Below, one piece after another: positions 23,941-31,265 of a stretch of 37,113 bases of DNA (its first letter is position 1; each line of letters begins with the position of its first letter). Source of the DNA: a virus. The stretch covers positions 1 to 37,113 of IMG/VR virus record IMGVR_UViG_3300034523_000183; one strand, given 5' to 3'. The notes beneath the pieces were generated by a model. That model was not told the origin of the DNA, did no database searches, and was given only the letters and a program-made list of their open reading frames with translations. Made by a program: the position numbers and the translations under genes.

Positions 23941-24088
23941 AGTTCACCCAATGAATTCAGGGGGTTAACCAGTTCACCGCAGTTCACTAAGCGGGTGAAC
24001 CGTCCGCTAACAAAGAATCGCGGGTTCCCGGTCCCGTACCCGGCGAAATTCGCCAGGGTCCCCCGCCCTTCCCAAGATTCCGGGCGGG
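23941..24088. other. Candidate packaging (cos) region
   Basis: The gap between holin and terS holds AGTTCACC at 23941-23948 and 23971-23978, AGTTCACT at 23981-23988 and the inverse GGTGAAC at 23994-24000. A near-perfect palindrome follows at 24038-24059 centred on GGCGAAATTCGCC, then CCCGCCC...GGGCGGG at 24062-24088 directly after the holin stop. Repeats plus palindrome upstream of terS resemble lambda's cosB and cosN. The last hairpin could instead be a holin-linked terminator. Confidence 0.5.
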
Positions 24089-24436
24089 TCACTGACCCGA
24101 CTCACCTGCCTGGGGCTCCACCTGCCCGAGGCCCAGCCGCTTGGCGGCCCAGCGTTCGTACAGGTTGATCGCAACATCGGCGCCGGCCATCGCGGTTAGG
24201 CAACCAACCGCTGCCGCCGCCCACACCGAAACCCCGAGGGCGTACAGCAGCATGTTTGCCGACAGGCCGCAGGTCACACAAGCACCCGAGCGTAGCGCGA
24301 GCCGGCGCATTAGCCCCCAGCCGCGTGCGCCCGCCTTGTCTGCGCGCCACATCTCACCGGACACCCCGCCTACCAAGGACAGCACTATCACCATCCAGAT
24401 GGGCATCTCTACTAACGTTTGTTGCTCACTTGTCAT
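24089..24436 (-). CDS. Holin (LydA / holin-3-like)
   Basis: This 115-aa protein has three hydrophobic segments: MPIWMVIVLSLVGGVSGEMW near residue 11, then two within the Cys/Ala-rich stretch around residues 45-88. A charged C-terminus follows. This topology and its position at the start of the late block fit phage holins. It would open the inner membrane for the GH19 endolysin, which lies at the far end of the operon. ATG 24436 has GGAG seven bases upstream; a TTG four codons earlier is less likely. Confidence 0.75.
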   Translation of the reverse strand: MTSEQQTLVEMPIWMVIVLSLVGGVSGEMWRADKAGARGWGLMRRLALRSGACVTCGLSANMLLYALGVSVWAAAAVGCLTAMAGADVAINLYERWAAKRLGLGQVEPQAGESGQ

Positions 24437-24486
24437 GCGAGGCTCCAAAATCCTGCTGTTATCAATAAGTTCGATGAGGTGGTGCG

Positions 24487-24849
24487 ATGGATAGCTTTCT
24501 AACTGTACTCAGCACACTGGGCTCGATCGGTGGAGTGTTTGGCCCCCTGATCGCATGGGTAGCATTGAAGCCTGAGCAACGCGTGGAACTGCGCAAAATC
24601 TTAAAAAGGCTTTGGGAGCACTCAACCAAGATCCTCCCCGTGCTCCTCGCAGCCTTCACCGCGGGAATGAACATTTGGGAAATTTACGCATTCGGAAAAT
24701 TGGACACAGCACCAACAAGGCAGGACATACTTGTTCTACTGATGAATATCTGGAACGCGGCCTCATACTTCTTTTTCGGCATGGTCCTATTCGTTTATTG
24801 GCTCAAGGACGTTATAAAAAAGGATTTCCCATTCCAAGCGCAGACTTGA
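24487..24849 (+). CDS. Lone plus-strand membrane protein, unknown function
   Basis: This 120-aa protein has three hydrophobic segments: about residues 10-28, 48-68 and 81-105 (ILVLLMNIWNAASYFFFGMV). It ends in a lysine-rich tail. GAGGTGG upstream of ATG 24487 is a good SD, and a perfect hairpin follows the stop. It runs opposite to every gene between the primase and the lysis end and is less GC-rich than the late genes, which suggests a later insertion (a moron). Superinfection exclusion or another membrane-level protection role is possible but unproven. An alternative holin or antiholin is also possible given its neighbour. Confidence 0.6.
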   Translation: MDSFLTVLSTLGSIGGVFGPLIAWVALKPEQRVELRKILKRLWEHSTKILPVLLAAFTAGMNIWEIYAFGKLDTAPTRQDILVLLMNIWNAASYFFFGMVLFVYWLKDVIKKDFPFQAQT

Positions 24850-24854
24850 AATGA

Positions 24855-24879
24855 AGAACCCCACCTGAGGTGGGGTTCT
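24855..24879. terminator. Perfect hairpin terminator after the plus-strand gene
   Basis: AGAACCCCACC (24855-24865) pairs perfectly with GGTGGGGTTCT (24869-24879) around TGA. It lies 6 bp past the stop of 24487-24849. The minus-strand side continues TTCATTTC, so it may also stop leftward transcription coming from the Q-like gene, giving a possible antitermination target. Confidence 0.75.
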
Positions 24880-24978
24880 GACTTAGCGCCTAAGCACACT
24901 TTTCATATCGTGGCGTCTTTTTACCCCCGACCGGAAAAACCGAAAAGAGGCAATTTTCGGTACGTCACAATGTGGGCG

Positions 24979-25437
24979 CTATGTAGCATCAATGTTGCAC
25001 GCATGTTGCATTGGCACCCGACGAACGGTATGGCTTCGATCTGGGCCAGACCGCGCCGCCAGGATCCCTTGCACCTGCAGATGCATCGCTTTAACCCAGT
25101 TGCGATAGGTACGGTCCGCATCTTCGGCCAACCCTACCTGGCGCATCTGCTCACGGACGGGCGCTTCATGCAGATAGCGAAATACCGCCAGTCGAGCCAA
25201 TACCTTGCCACGCTTGTCGCGCCGTTCCAGTTCGGCCACAGCGGCATCGACTTCAGCCGCCGCATGATCAAGCCCAGCACCTGCGACCAAGATGCTGGAG
25301 CCTGAAGCTCCACCGCGCGGTGCGACGCCCTTCCACTCCATGATGCTGCCCATCTGGCTGCCCAAACCGGAACCCAGTCCGACACGTGCGCGCTGTTCCG
25401 CCCAATGGCGCATCAACATCTCGACGTCAGCAAGCAT
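24979..25437 (-). CDS. Candidate Q-like late antitermination/regulatory protein
   Basis: This 152-aa protein begins MLADVEMLMRHWAEQRARVG and includes LGSQMGSIMEWKG and a helical C-terminal segment (REQMRQVGLAEDADRTYRNWVKAMHLQ, in part) that could be a sigma region 4-like DNA-binding element. The general plan and the position, last early gene before holin and terminase, fit a late-gene activator. This role is inferred from position and a remembered resemblance, not from a decisive motif. GAGGGG lies six bases upstream of ATG 25437. Confidence 0.5.
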   Translation of the reverse strand: MLADVEMLMRHWAEQRARVGLGSGLGSQMGSIMEWKGVAPRGGASGSSILVAGAGLDHAAAEVDAAVAELERRDKRGKVLARLAVFRYLHEAPVREQMRQVGLAEDADRTYRNWVKAMHLQVQGILAARSGPDRSHTVRRVPMQHACNIDAT

Positions 25438-25446
25438 AAGTGCCCC

Positions 25447-25821
25447 TCAGCTCCGGCGACCGGAACGTCTCTCCGCTTCAACTTCGTTTTTCAGGGCGGC
25501 GTTGCGATTACACATCGGCTCCAGCATCGCGATGACGGCTAAGTAGTCAGGCAGGTGATCGCTAACCAGGATGTAGTCAATCACGCCATCATGGGCTTGA
25601 ACGTCGAAGACATGTAGAACCCCTGGCAGTTGTTTGAAGGAGGTGTCAGCCGAGCGCTGGTAGTGGCGGTACACATCCTTCGCATCATCCCAGAGATGAA
25701 AGCCCATGGTCTTCAAGTAATCGTCGCCATCGCCGATATCTCCCCACTGCTGTCCCGAGTACAGCTCCATCTCCTCAGCAACACGTTTCAGTTGTCCATT
25801 CTCTACGGTGTAAACAGCCAT
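25447..25821 (-). CDS. Unknown protein beside the origin
   Basis: This 124-aa acidic protein (MAVYTVENGQLKRVAEEMEL... then WGDIGDGDDYLKTMGFHLWDD) has no signal peptide or membrane segment and no family I recognise. GGAAGG lies seven bases upstream of the ATG, so it is well expressed. It is nine bases upstream of the Q-like gene and immediately downstream of the iteron region in the direction of transcription. A role in replication control or in the early-to-late switch is possible from position only. Confidence 0.55.
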   Translation of the reverse strand: MAVYTVENGQLKRVAEEMELYSGQQWGDIGDGDDYLKTMGFHLWDDAKDVYRHYQRSADTSFKQLPGVLHVFDVQAHDGVIDYILVSDHLPDYLAVIAMLEPMCNRNAALKNEVEAERRSGRRS

Positions 25822-25848
25822 TTTTAGCCTTCCTACGCTTATGGTTGA

Positions 25849-26074
25849 TGTCGGATCATTTGTCTGAATTCTGTCGGAATGATTAATCCCTTTAAATTCA
25901 ATAAATTAGCATCTAATTCAGACAATCAGACAGGTATTTGAGAAAGCCTTACGTATGGGAGCGCGCGCACGCGCACATGAGGATTTTCAAAAAGTCTGTC
26001 TGATTGTCGGATTGCCCGATTTCATTGGGCGAAGCACTGTCGGAACGTTGTCGGAATAGTGTCGGATTGTCGGA
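25849..26074. other. Iteron-type replication origin (candidate ori)
   Basis: Seven copies of TGTCGGA (starts 25849, 25872, 26005, 26038, 26049, 26060, 26068), two variants TGTCTGA (25861, 25997) and two inverted copies (25918, 25926) lie in 226 bp. Three steps in the right cluster are 11, 11 and 8 bases, one helical turn apart. Between the clusters is an AT-rich stretch (about 25879-25916) suitable for unwinding and an alternating GC/CA run at 25961-25978. The region abuts the primase-helicase stop at 26076. Confidence 0.75.
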
Positions 26075-26075
26075 A

Positions 26076-28640
26076 TCAAAAAGGTCCCGGCGGGGGCAAT
26101 ACGGGGCGGTCGAAAGCCGTCGTAAATTTACGGCATTCCAGCCCGGCCTTGCCAGCCCAATCGCGCCCTAGCTCGCCCTTCTCCGCCAAGAATGATGGCG
26201 TGACATAAATCCGCTTGGTGATGAACTGATCCCCCTTCGTGGGGTAGCGAATGTCGGTGCGTGCCTGTTTCAAATCCCTCACAGCCTCCTGCGTGAAGTC
26301 GCGCTGTCGGCGCTTGAACTCGTTCGCGCCATCACACCACTTACAGAATGCGCGCCACAAGTCATCTTGAGTAACAGCATTCGTCACTGGGAACTCTGTC
26401 TCCCCGGCCAGCCATCGGCGCACGAAATACCGTGGCGCGGGAAGGCTGCCATCAATCAGTCCCTGCTTTTCCTCATTGAGTGGAGGCTTGGTATGAGGGT
26501 TGAAGTCCGTCAAATCTAGGCTCATCAGGTATTCATAGAACGCCGAGATACCGCCTGTCTCGATCTCGCTCACCAATGCCTCGAAGTACTCCTTAGGTGG
26601 CACCCGGTCCACATACAGCACCAGGTACCGACGATCCCCATCATCCAATGCCAATGGTACCGTGGAGTTTGAAAGGAACACGAAATTGAGGTGATTCTTC
26701 TCTTCCCTCACCGGCATGTTCTTCTCGTTGATCTGTAGTGTCTCCCCGGTGACCAGGTGCTTCAGCACCCCCTTGTAGTGCCGCATTTCTTCACGGCTTA
26801 CCACCTCTTCAGCCAGCGCGAACAGCTTGCGGCTCTGCCAGCCCGTGAACTGGCTTTCCAACTGCGCCTGCCCGATGGTGGTGCCGTACGCGCCATAGAT
26901 CTCCCGCACCACCTTTTCCCACAGCAGGCTTTTACCAGGCCCCTCGGCGCCGAACATCACCACGGCTGTCGCCATCTTCGCGCCAGGGTTCTGAAGCGGA
27001 TAGGCAATCCACTTCAACAAAAAACGGTACTCATCCGCGCGGTTGTTACACAGCAGCCCCAAGTGTTTGAGAATGCGTTGGCATCCCTCTTGGCCGCGCT
27101 CATCCCGCTCTGCATGAAACCCATCGAACAGGTTCAACATCATCGGGTTGCAGGTCTCAGTCGGGTCAAAAACCACGTCCTGCGCCATCCGGCGATGCTC
27201 ACTCTCTTGCCACCACTTGTACGTGGTCCGCCCTACCGCCTCTCGAATGGCAGACAGCTTGATCATCCGCCCCCGGGCGCAATCCCAGGCGACGTCTGAG
27301 CCATAGATCACCACGAAGTCGCGCAGCAACTCCTGCTCGCTGATTCGAAAGCCCCCCGAGCCCCCAGGTGTGTGTGAGCCAGCCTGAAAATCATCATCCG
27401 GCCACTCTCGAGAAGGGGCGTGGGGAGGAGATTCAGAATCTGCAGCGACAGACACAGGCACAGATCCACTTTCAGGTACCGCCTGCTCACCGGAAGGGGC
27501 GCGGGGAGGGCCGCTGGGCACCATCCTCGCCTCTCCCAACGCAGGCGGCAAAGGCGCCCGGGACTGCCCCCCCAGGCCGAGCTGCCGTGCCGCTTCCTTG
27601 GTAGCAGCACGAACGTCACCCCCATGCTCGAGGATGCAGTACACGTCGAAAGCATCGTTCTTGTGCCCATTCGCCAGCGGGTCGGAGGTGTGGTGCGAGT
27701 AGAGCTTGTCCTCGTTGATTGTCACCCCGGGCATCCCCGAGCTGCTGTGCGGGCTCAACCACTTCCCGTCGATGCGCTTGTAGCCATGCGCCTCGATCAT
27801 CGTGGCGATGTCATGGATGCGGTTGAATTCCGGGATGACCTCGGGGAGCTTGTCACCAGATCGAACAGCAGCTGGAGATGGCCTTGGCAAGGGGCGAGCC
27901 GCAGGCATAGCCGGCTTCGGCCTCCATGGGCAAACGGCCTCTCCTTTGGGCTTGAACTCGTCCCAGCCCTGCCAGATCGCCAGCAGCTCGGGCGGAAGCA
28001 CCGGCAAGCCGCTGGCGACTGGCGCAGTGCGCCATGTGTAGGGCTTGCCCGTACCGGGGTGAATAGAAGGCGGCAGCACGTCCTGCACCAGGCCGCCCCG
28101 CAACTCGAAGACGGTCACTTTCTTGAAGGGCTCAGCCGCCAGGCGGAAAGCCGCTTCTCGGTCGGCATCTTCCTGGTCTACAGCTGCTTGGACCTGTGCC
28201 ATGAGCCCCTTGTAGATGGTGCCATCGGGGTCGTTCTTGTTGGGCCACACCAAGGCGTGACGGCTCAACTCAACACCCTCGGGGACGCGGAACATCACAC
28301 GGAAACGCTCAGGGTTACCCACGGAGGTCGGGTATGCGTCTGCAAGGGCGTCAACGTCGAGTCCAAGCGTCTGCTGCAGGACCTGCCGCGTCAGCTCGAC
28401 ATCATCGACGTCCAGCGAACAGACACGACTAGGCCCGAGTACCACCCCTAGGTTGTGACTCGGGCGCTTCGTCCAGAACGCTTCGGCATCAGCGGCGACA
28501 GTGAAGTAGCGACCGGGCTGGTTCCACCCCTTACCCTTTGGCCCCTTCTCGCCTGGCTCGATGGGAACCAGGGCCAAACCAAAGGTTTCAATGTAACGCC
28601 GCGCCCAATCAGCTGTGGTAGGAGTTGGGCGCGTACTCAT
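26076..28640 (-). CDS. PrimPol-helicase replication protein
   Basis: This 854-aa protein has an N-terminal bifunctional primase/polymerase domain: WARRYIETFGLALVPIEPG, the catalytic acidic cluster LDVDD (Asp77, Asp79) and His194 in PSIHPGTG. A long Pro/Ser linker follows (about 360-440). The C-terminal half is an SF3/D5-like helicase with Walker A GAEGPGKS at 564-571 and a DDGDRRYLVLYVD segment near 670. It should prime and unwind phage DNA at the adjacent iterons. Such single-chain primase-helicases are common in phage and satellite replicons. It overlaps the zinc-finger gene by four bases. Confidence 0.9.
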   Translation of the reverse strand: MSTRPTPTTADWARRYIETFGLALVPIEPGEKGPKGKGWNQPGRYFTVAADAEAFWTKRPSHNLGVVLGPSRVCSLDVDDVELTRQVLQQTLGLDVDALADAYPTSVGNPERFRVMFRVPEGVELSRHALVWPNKNDPDGTIYKGLMAQVQAAVDQEDADREAAFRLAAEPFKKVTVFELRGGLVQDVLPPSIHPGTGKPYTWRTAPVASGLPVLPPELLAIWQGWDEFKPKGEAVCPWRPKPAMPAARPLPRPSPAAVRSGDKLPEVIPEFNRIHDIATMIEAHGYKRIDGKWLSPHSSSGMPGVTINEDKLYSHHTSDPLANGHKNDAFDVYCILEHGGDVRAATKEAARQLGLGGQSRAPLPPALGEARMVPSGPPRAPSGEQAVPESGSVPVSVAADSESPPHAPSREWPDDDFQAGSHTPGGSGGFRISEQELLRDFVVIYGSDVAWDCARGRMIKLSAIREAVGRTTYKWWQESEHRRMAQDVVFDPTETCNPMMLNLFDGFHAERDERGQEGCQRILKHLGLLCNNRADEYRFLLKWIAYPLQNPGAKMATAVVMFGAEGPGKSLLWEKVVREIYGAYGTTIGQAQLESQFTGWQSRKLFALAEEVVSREEMRHYKGVLKHLVTGETLQINEKNMPVREEKNHLNFVFLSNSTVPLALDDGDRRYLVLYVDRVPPKEYFEALVSEIETGGISAFYEYLMSLDLTDFNPHTKPPLNEEKQGLIDGSLPAPRYFVRRWLAGETEFPVTNAVTQDDLWRAFCKWCDGANEFKRRQRDFTQEAVRDLKQARTDIRYPTKGDQFITKRIYVTPSFLAEKGELGRDWAGKAGLECRKFTTAFDRPVLPPPGPF

Positions 28641-28840
28641 CTGCGACGCTCCCGTAGTCCTTGGCAGTTGATACAGGTTTCACAACCTGCGACCGACTGC
28701 TGGCGGGCCAACGGAATAGGCTCGTCGCAATCCTCGCAGAACTGGGCACTCGGCTTTTCAGGAAGGCGCGCAAGGCGCTGCAACGACAACTGCAGGAAGT
28801 ACTCAGCATGATCGTTGGCGAAATCGACGGCATCAGCCAT
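28637..28840 (-). CDS. TraR/DksA-type zinc-finger protein
   Basis: This 67-aa protein has a helical N-terminus (MADAVDFANDHAEYFLQLSL) and a C-terminal four-Cys zinc finger, CEDC...CETCINC, as in the short TraR-like relatives of DksA. Such phage proteins bind the RNA polymerase secondary channel and reset transcription without ppGpp. The start at 28840 overlaps the CII-like stop, and the end overlaps the primase start, so it is part of a tightly packed early operon. Confidence 0.85.
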   Translation of the reverse strand: MADAVDFANDHAEYFLQLSLQRLARLPEKPSAQFCEDCDEPIPLARQQSVAGCETCINCQGLRERRR

Positions 28841-29321
28841 GGTTTGAGTCCTCCATGGCCTCGCGGGCACCTGCCATGATGGCGAGCACCTGCCGGATAA
28901 CCTCCATACCACGCTGCTCCAGGTCCAACACCTCTGGCAAAGTCCAGACGTTGTCGGAGGCACCATCATGCAGGCTACCCACGAACTGTCCCGACTCGTC
29001 GAGCAGCTTCGCGACCGCCTGCAGCGCGTCGTTGGTGGCCGGCACCGGTTCGGGGCGATACCAGACCGCACCGGCAGGACGGACAAGCGCGTCGAGCAGC
29101 CGCGAATCACCAGTCCACTGGACGATCTCTTCGAGCTCGTCGGGGGTTGGCCAGCGGCGTTCGTCGGTGTGGTGTAGCTTCTTCTGAAGGGTATCCACCT
29201 CAAGCCCCATGTCGAAGGCCAGCTTGGTGATACCACCGTGATAATCACGACCAGCGCGATAGAGCGCCTGCCGCAAGGGGAGGACCGGGCCAGCGCCCGG
29301 CAAAAGATCAATCCTGCTCAT
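28833..29321 (-). CDS. Phage regulatory protein, CII family
   Basis: This 162-aa protein has VLPLRQALYRAGRDYHGGITKLAFDMGLEVDTLQKKL (in part), then WPTPDELEEIVQWTGD and LLDALVRPAGAVW, the pattern of the phage regulatory CII family found in many Pseudomonas prophages. It probably activates lysogeny genes early after infection or controls early replication genes. It is the first gene of the leftward operon past Cro. A 7-bp inverted repeat (29324-29344) lies against its start and may be an operator or leader element. Confidence 0.7.
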   Translation of the reverse strand: MSRIDLLPGAGPVLPLRQALYRAGRDYHGGITKLAFDMGLEVDTLQKKLHHTDERRWPTPDELEEIVQWTGDSRLLDALVRPAGAVWYRPEPVPATNDALQAVAKLLDESGQFVGSLHDGASDNVWTLPEVLDLEQRGMEVIRQVLAIMAGAREAMEDSNHG

Positions 29322-29323
29322 AA

Positions 29324-29536
29324 CCGTAAATCCTCGGTTTACGGCCTAGTCATAGGATCATGTACGACCTATCCTACGACCACGACCTGTGTGCTGTGCC
29401 TTGCGTGCTGTGCGGGCATGGCATGCGGTAATAGTCGTCCGGCTTCACTTGTGAGAGAGGGTGCCGGACGACGAGAGTGATAGTGCGTTGCGCTGTCATA
29501 GCTGGGCCGGGAGGTGAGAGTCCTGGCTCAGCGTTC
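29324..29536 (-). promoter_or_regulatory. Cro-CII intergenic leader with several inverted repeats
   Basis: No gene is visible here. CCGTAAA (29324-29330) / TTTACGG (29338-29344) adjoins the CII-like start. TAGGAT (29353-29358) / ATCCTA (29371-29376) follows. GTCGTCCGGC (29434-29443) / GCCGGACGAC (29463-29472) is a perfect 10-bp stem with a 19-nt loop. In lambda the corresponding place holds nutR and tR1; a similar early transcription checkpoint is possible. Confidence 0.5.
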
Positions 29537-29731
29537 TTACTTCTGCTTATCTTTGGCCATCTGCATCTGTTCCTCGCAGAACAGTTCGATTGCCTTACCT
29601 ACCTCGTAGCGGACCGCCGCCCCTCTTGTCGCTCTGTAAATAGTTGGCTGGGTTGTCCCCACCCGCTCAGCAATCGCGCGCTGGGAAAACCCCAGGTCGA
29701 TCAGCTGTTGAAGCATCTGTTGAATAGTCAT
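29537..29731 (-). CDS. Cro-like helix-turn-helix regulator
   Basis: This 64-aa protein starts MTIQQMLQQLIDLGFSQRAI and has a helix-turn-helix at about residues 15-36 (FSQRAIAERVGTTQPTIYRA), then a short C-terminal helix. It is divergent from cI across a 99-bp operator region, the typical Cro position. ATG 29731 is chosen over GTG 29740. It should repress cI and its own promoter during lytic growth. Confidence 0.8.
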   Translation of the reverse strand: MTIQQMLQQLIDLGFSQRAIAERVGTTQPTIYRATRGAAVRYEVGKAIELFCEEQMQMAKDKQK

Positions 29732-29745
29732 GACGCCCACCGATG

Positions 29746-29816
29746 CGTTAGCGAATTGAAATCATAATACCCAAGCGAATTGGTGCAAGCAATACAATTC
29801 CAATACGTTAACGAAT
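29746..29816. promoter_or_regulatory. cI-cro operator region with repeated CGTTARCGAAT
   Basis: CGTTAGCGAAT (29746-29756) and CGTTAACGAAT (29806-29816) are near-identical 11-mers, each with a dyad core CGTTARCG, 60 bp apart. A weaker third copy, CCAAGCGAAT, lies at 29771-29780. Three sites between divergent repressor genes is the lambdoid operator plan. Promoter hexamers are not clear. Confidence 0.6.
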
Positions 29817-29830
29817 CAGAGCTATAAGCC

Positions 29831-30490
29831 GTGATAGGAAACCGCGTCGCACAGCGTATGCAGGAACTGAGATGGTCTGAAGGGGAACTAGGCAGGAGAT
29901 CAGGGGTGCCACAACCCACGATCCACCGGATCCTGACGGGTGTTTCCGCCAGCCCACGTCAAGCTAACGTGGAAAAGCTAGCAAAAGCCCTCGGGGTCAC
30001 GACCGAATGGCTCTGGAAAGGCGGGGATGACCCAACGCTGGCACCTGGCCAGAATTCAAATGTTGAGCTGGGCCCAAGGGTTCGCGGCTTCGTTCCATTG
30101 ATTTCCTGGGTACAGGCTGGTGCCTGGTGCGAGATGCAGGACGATCTGGAACTGCAGAGCGTAGAGACCTGGCTTCCTTGCGCTGTATCCCACAGCAGCT
30201 CCACTTTCGCACTCCGCGTACGCGGGCTGTCAATGTTCAATCCCCATGAGCGCCGATCTTTTAGGGACGGGGATATCATTTTCGTAGACCCCGCAAAGGA
30301 GTACGACAACGGCTCCTTAGTCATTGCCAAGCTACCTGATAGCAAGGAAGCTACGTTCAAACAGCTCGTGATCGAAGGGCAGCGACAATTCCTCAAGCCT
30401 CTCAACCCCGCCTGGCCTGACCCGATTATTGAGCTACCTGACGACGCGATGATCTGTGGCGTCGTTGTCTCAAAAGTCGAGATTTTCTAG
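29831..30490 (+). CDS. CI-like repressor, self-cleaving XRE-S24 protein
   Basis: This 219-aa protein has an N-terminal helix-turn-helix (about residues 16-40, ELGRRSGVPQPTIHRILTG) and a C-terminal LexA-like S24 domain. The cleavage site is Ala96-Gly97 in WVQAGAW, the nucleophile Ser134 in RGLSM and the base Lys177 in ATFKQL. RecA-stimulated self-cleavage would lift repression during SOS and induce the prophage. The start is GTG 29831 with no clear SD, so it may be translated from a leaderless or weakly initiated message. Confidence 0.93.
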   Translation: MIGNRVAQRMQELRWSEGELGRRSGVPQPTIHRILTGVSASPRQANVEKLAKALGVTTEWLWKGGDDPTLAPGQNSNVELGPRVRGFVPLISWVQAGAWCEMQDDLELQSVETWLPCAVSHSSSTFALRVRGLSMFNPHERRSFRDGDIIFVDPAKEYDNGSLVIAKLPDSKEATFKQLVIEGQRQFLKPLNPAWPDPIIELPDDAMICGVVVSKVEIF

Positions 30491-30521
30491 GCGTCTTCGA
30501 CCAAATCAATACGCTTATGCA

Positions 30522-30550
30522 TTGACCGTCAAAATTCGTTTGAGTATTGT
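30522..30550 (+). promoter_or_regulatory. Sigma-70-like promoter for the accessory operon
   Basis: TTGACC (30522-30527) and TATTGT (30545-30550) are separated by exactly 17 bases. The spacer holds an inverted repeat TCAAA...TTTGA (30529-30543), a possible operator. It lies 32 bp past the cI stop and upstream of the small gene at 30586, so the accessory genes can be expressed independently of cI. Confidence 0.6.
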
Positions 30551-30585
30551 CTGAGCCACACCCTCTCTCTCACTGAGGTTCTGAC

Positions 30586-30750
30586 ATGCCAAACGCACAG
30601 CACACTCCATCGTGCAAGGTCTACTTGCACCCAATGACCTGCAACCGCCCCTCCCAAGTGGCGGCATTCCAGCTCCGCACAGGCCTTCAAATCGTTGCCA
30701 CTCCCCGTGGTAACGCTCAAGCCGTTCCCGCAACTGGAGGTGCTGAATGA
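30586..30750 (+). CDS. Small protein of unknown function
   Basis: This 54-aa frame begins MPNAQHTPSCKVYLHPMTCN. It is preceded by GAGG ten bases upstream, and its stop overlaps the next ATG (ATGA). Coupling to the downstream gene supports it being translated, possibly as a leader peptide. It has two cysteines and a His/Pro-rich start; no family is recognised. It is short enough that a chance frame cannot be excluded. Confidence 0.45.
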   Translation: MPNAQHTPSCKVYLHPMTCNRPSQVAAFQLRTGLQIVATPRGNAQAVPATGGAE

Positions 30751-31265
30751 GCGAGTTCACTATCCCCCTGCGTCGGATTATGGTGCTCGAGCGCACTTTG
30801 GAGCATGGCGGTACCGCGACCTGCAAACTGCAACGCCCTGAGACGTCGCTGGATGCCCTCGTCTATGTCGAAAACGACAGCACAACTCACCACATCAAAG
30901 TGACGATGGGGCCGCTTGTCAGCTCTCTGTCCCTCCCACGCAGGCTGGTCACCAAGTGCCAGTCATTGCGCGATTTCCTGCAAGATTTGGCCAATGGCCG
31001 GGCTGACTCTGGCGCCCAGTCCGAAGAAGCAATCGCTCTCATGGAAGCGCAGGAAAGCATTGACGAGGTGCTGTGCGTCGGCCAGATCGCCTATGTCATC
31101 ACTACCGTCAACCGCGACCGCCCCCTGGGCGCGGTGGTGACTAATGACGAAGGCGAAATTTGTGTAGCTGTCACCGCAGCTAGCAAAGAGCTCCTCGCCG
31201 AAGCCGTGCGCGCGAAGCTCTGGCCCGGCCAGGATGGGGTTGGGGGTGCGCATGAGCACGCTTAA
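30747..31265 (+). CDS. Unknown accessory-operon protein
   Basis: This 172-aa soluble protein starts MSEFTIPLRRIMVLERTLEHGG and contains RLVTKCQSLRDFLQDLANG and IDEVLCVGQIAYVITTVNRD. It has an alternating strand/helix look, with no signal peptide or membrane segment. I do not recognise a family. It overlaps both its neighbours (ATGA with the small gene, 13 bases with the PrtN-like gene), so it is a real member of the operon transcribed from the 30522 promoter. Confidence 0.65.
   Translation: MSEFTIPLRRIMVLERTLEHGGTATCKLQRPETSLDALVYVENDSTTHHIKVTMGPLVSSLSLPRRLVTKCQSLRDFLQDLANGRADSGAQSEEAIALMEAQESIDEVLCVGQIAYVITTVNRDRPLGAVVTNDEGEICVAVTAASKELLAEAVRAKLWPGQDGVGGAHEHA

Noticed and set aside
25961-25978. 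Alternating GC/CA run as a CRISPR-like or coding repeat
   Set aside because: It is a simple alternating purine-pyrimidine tract within the origin, without spaced repeats or a reading frame.
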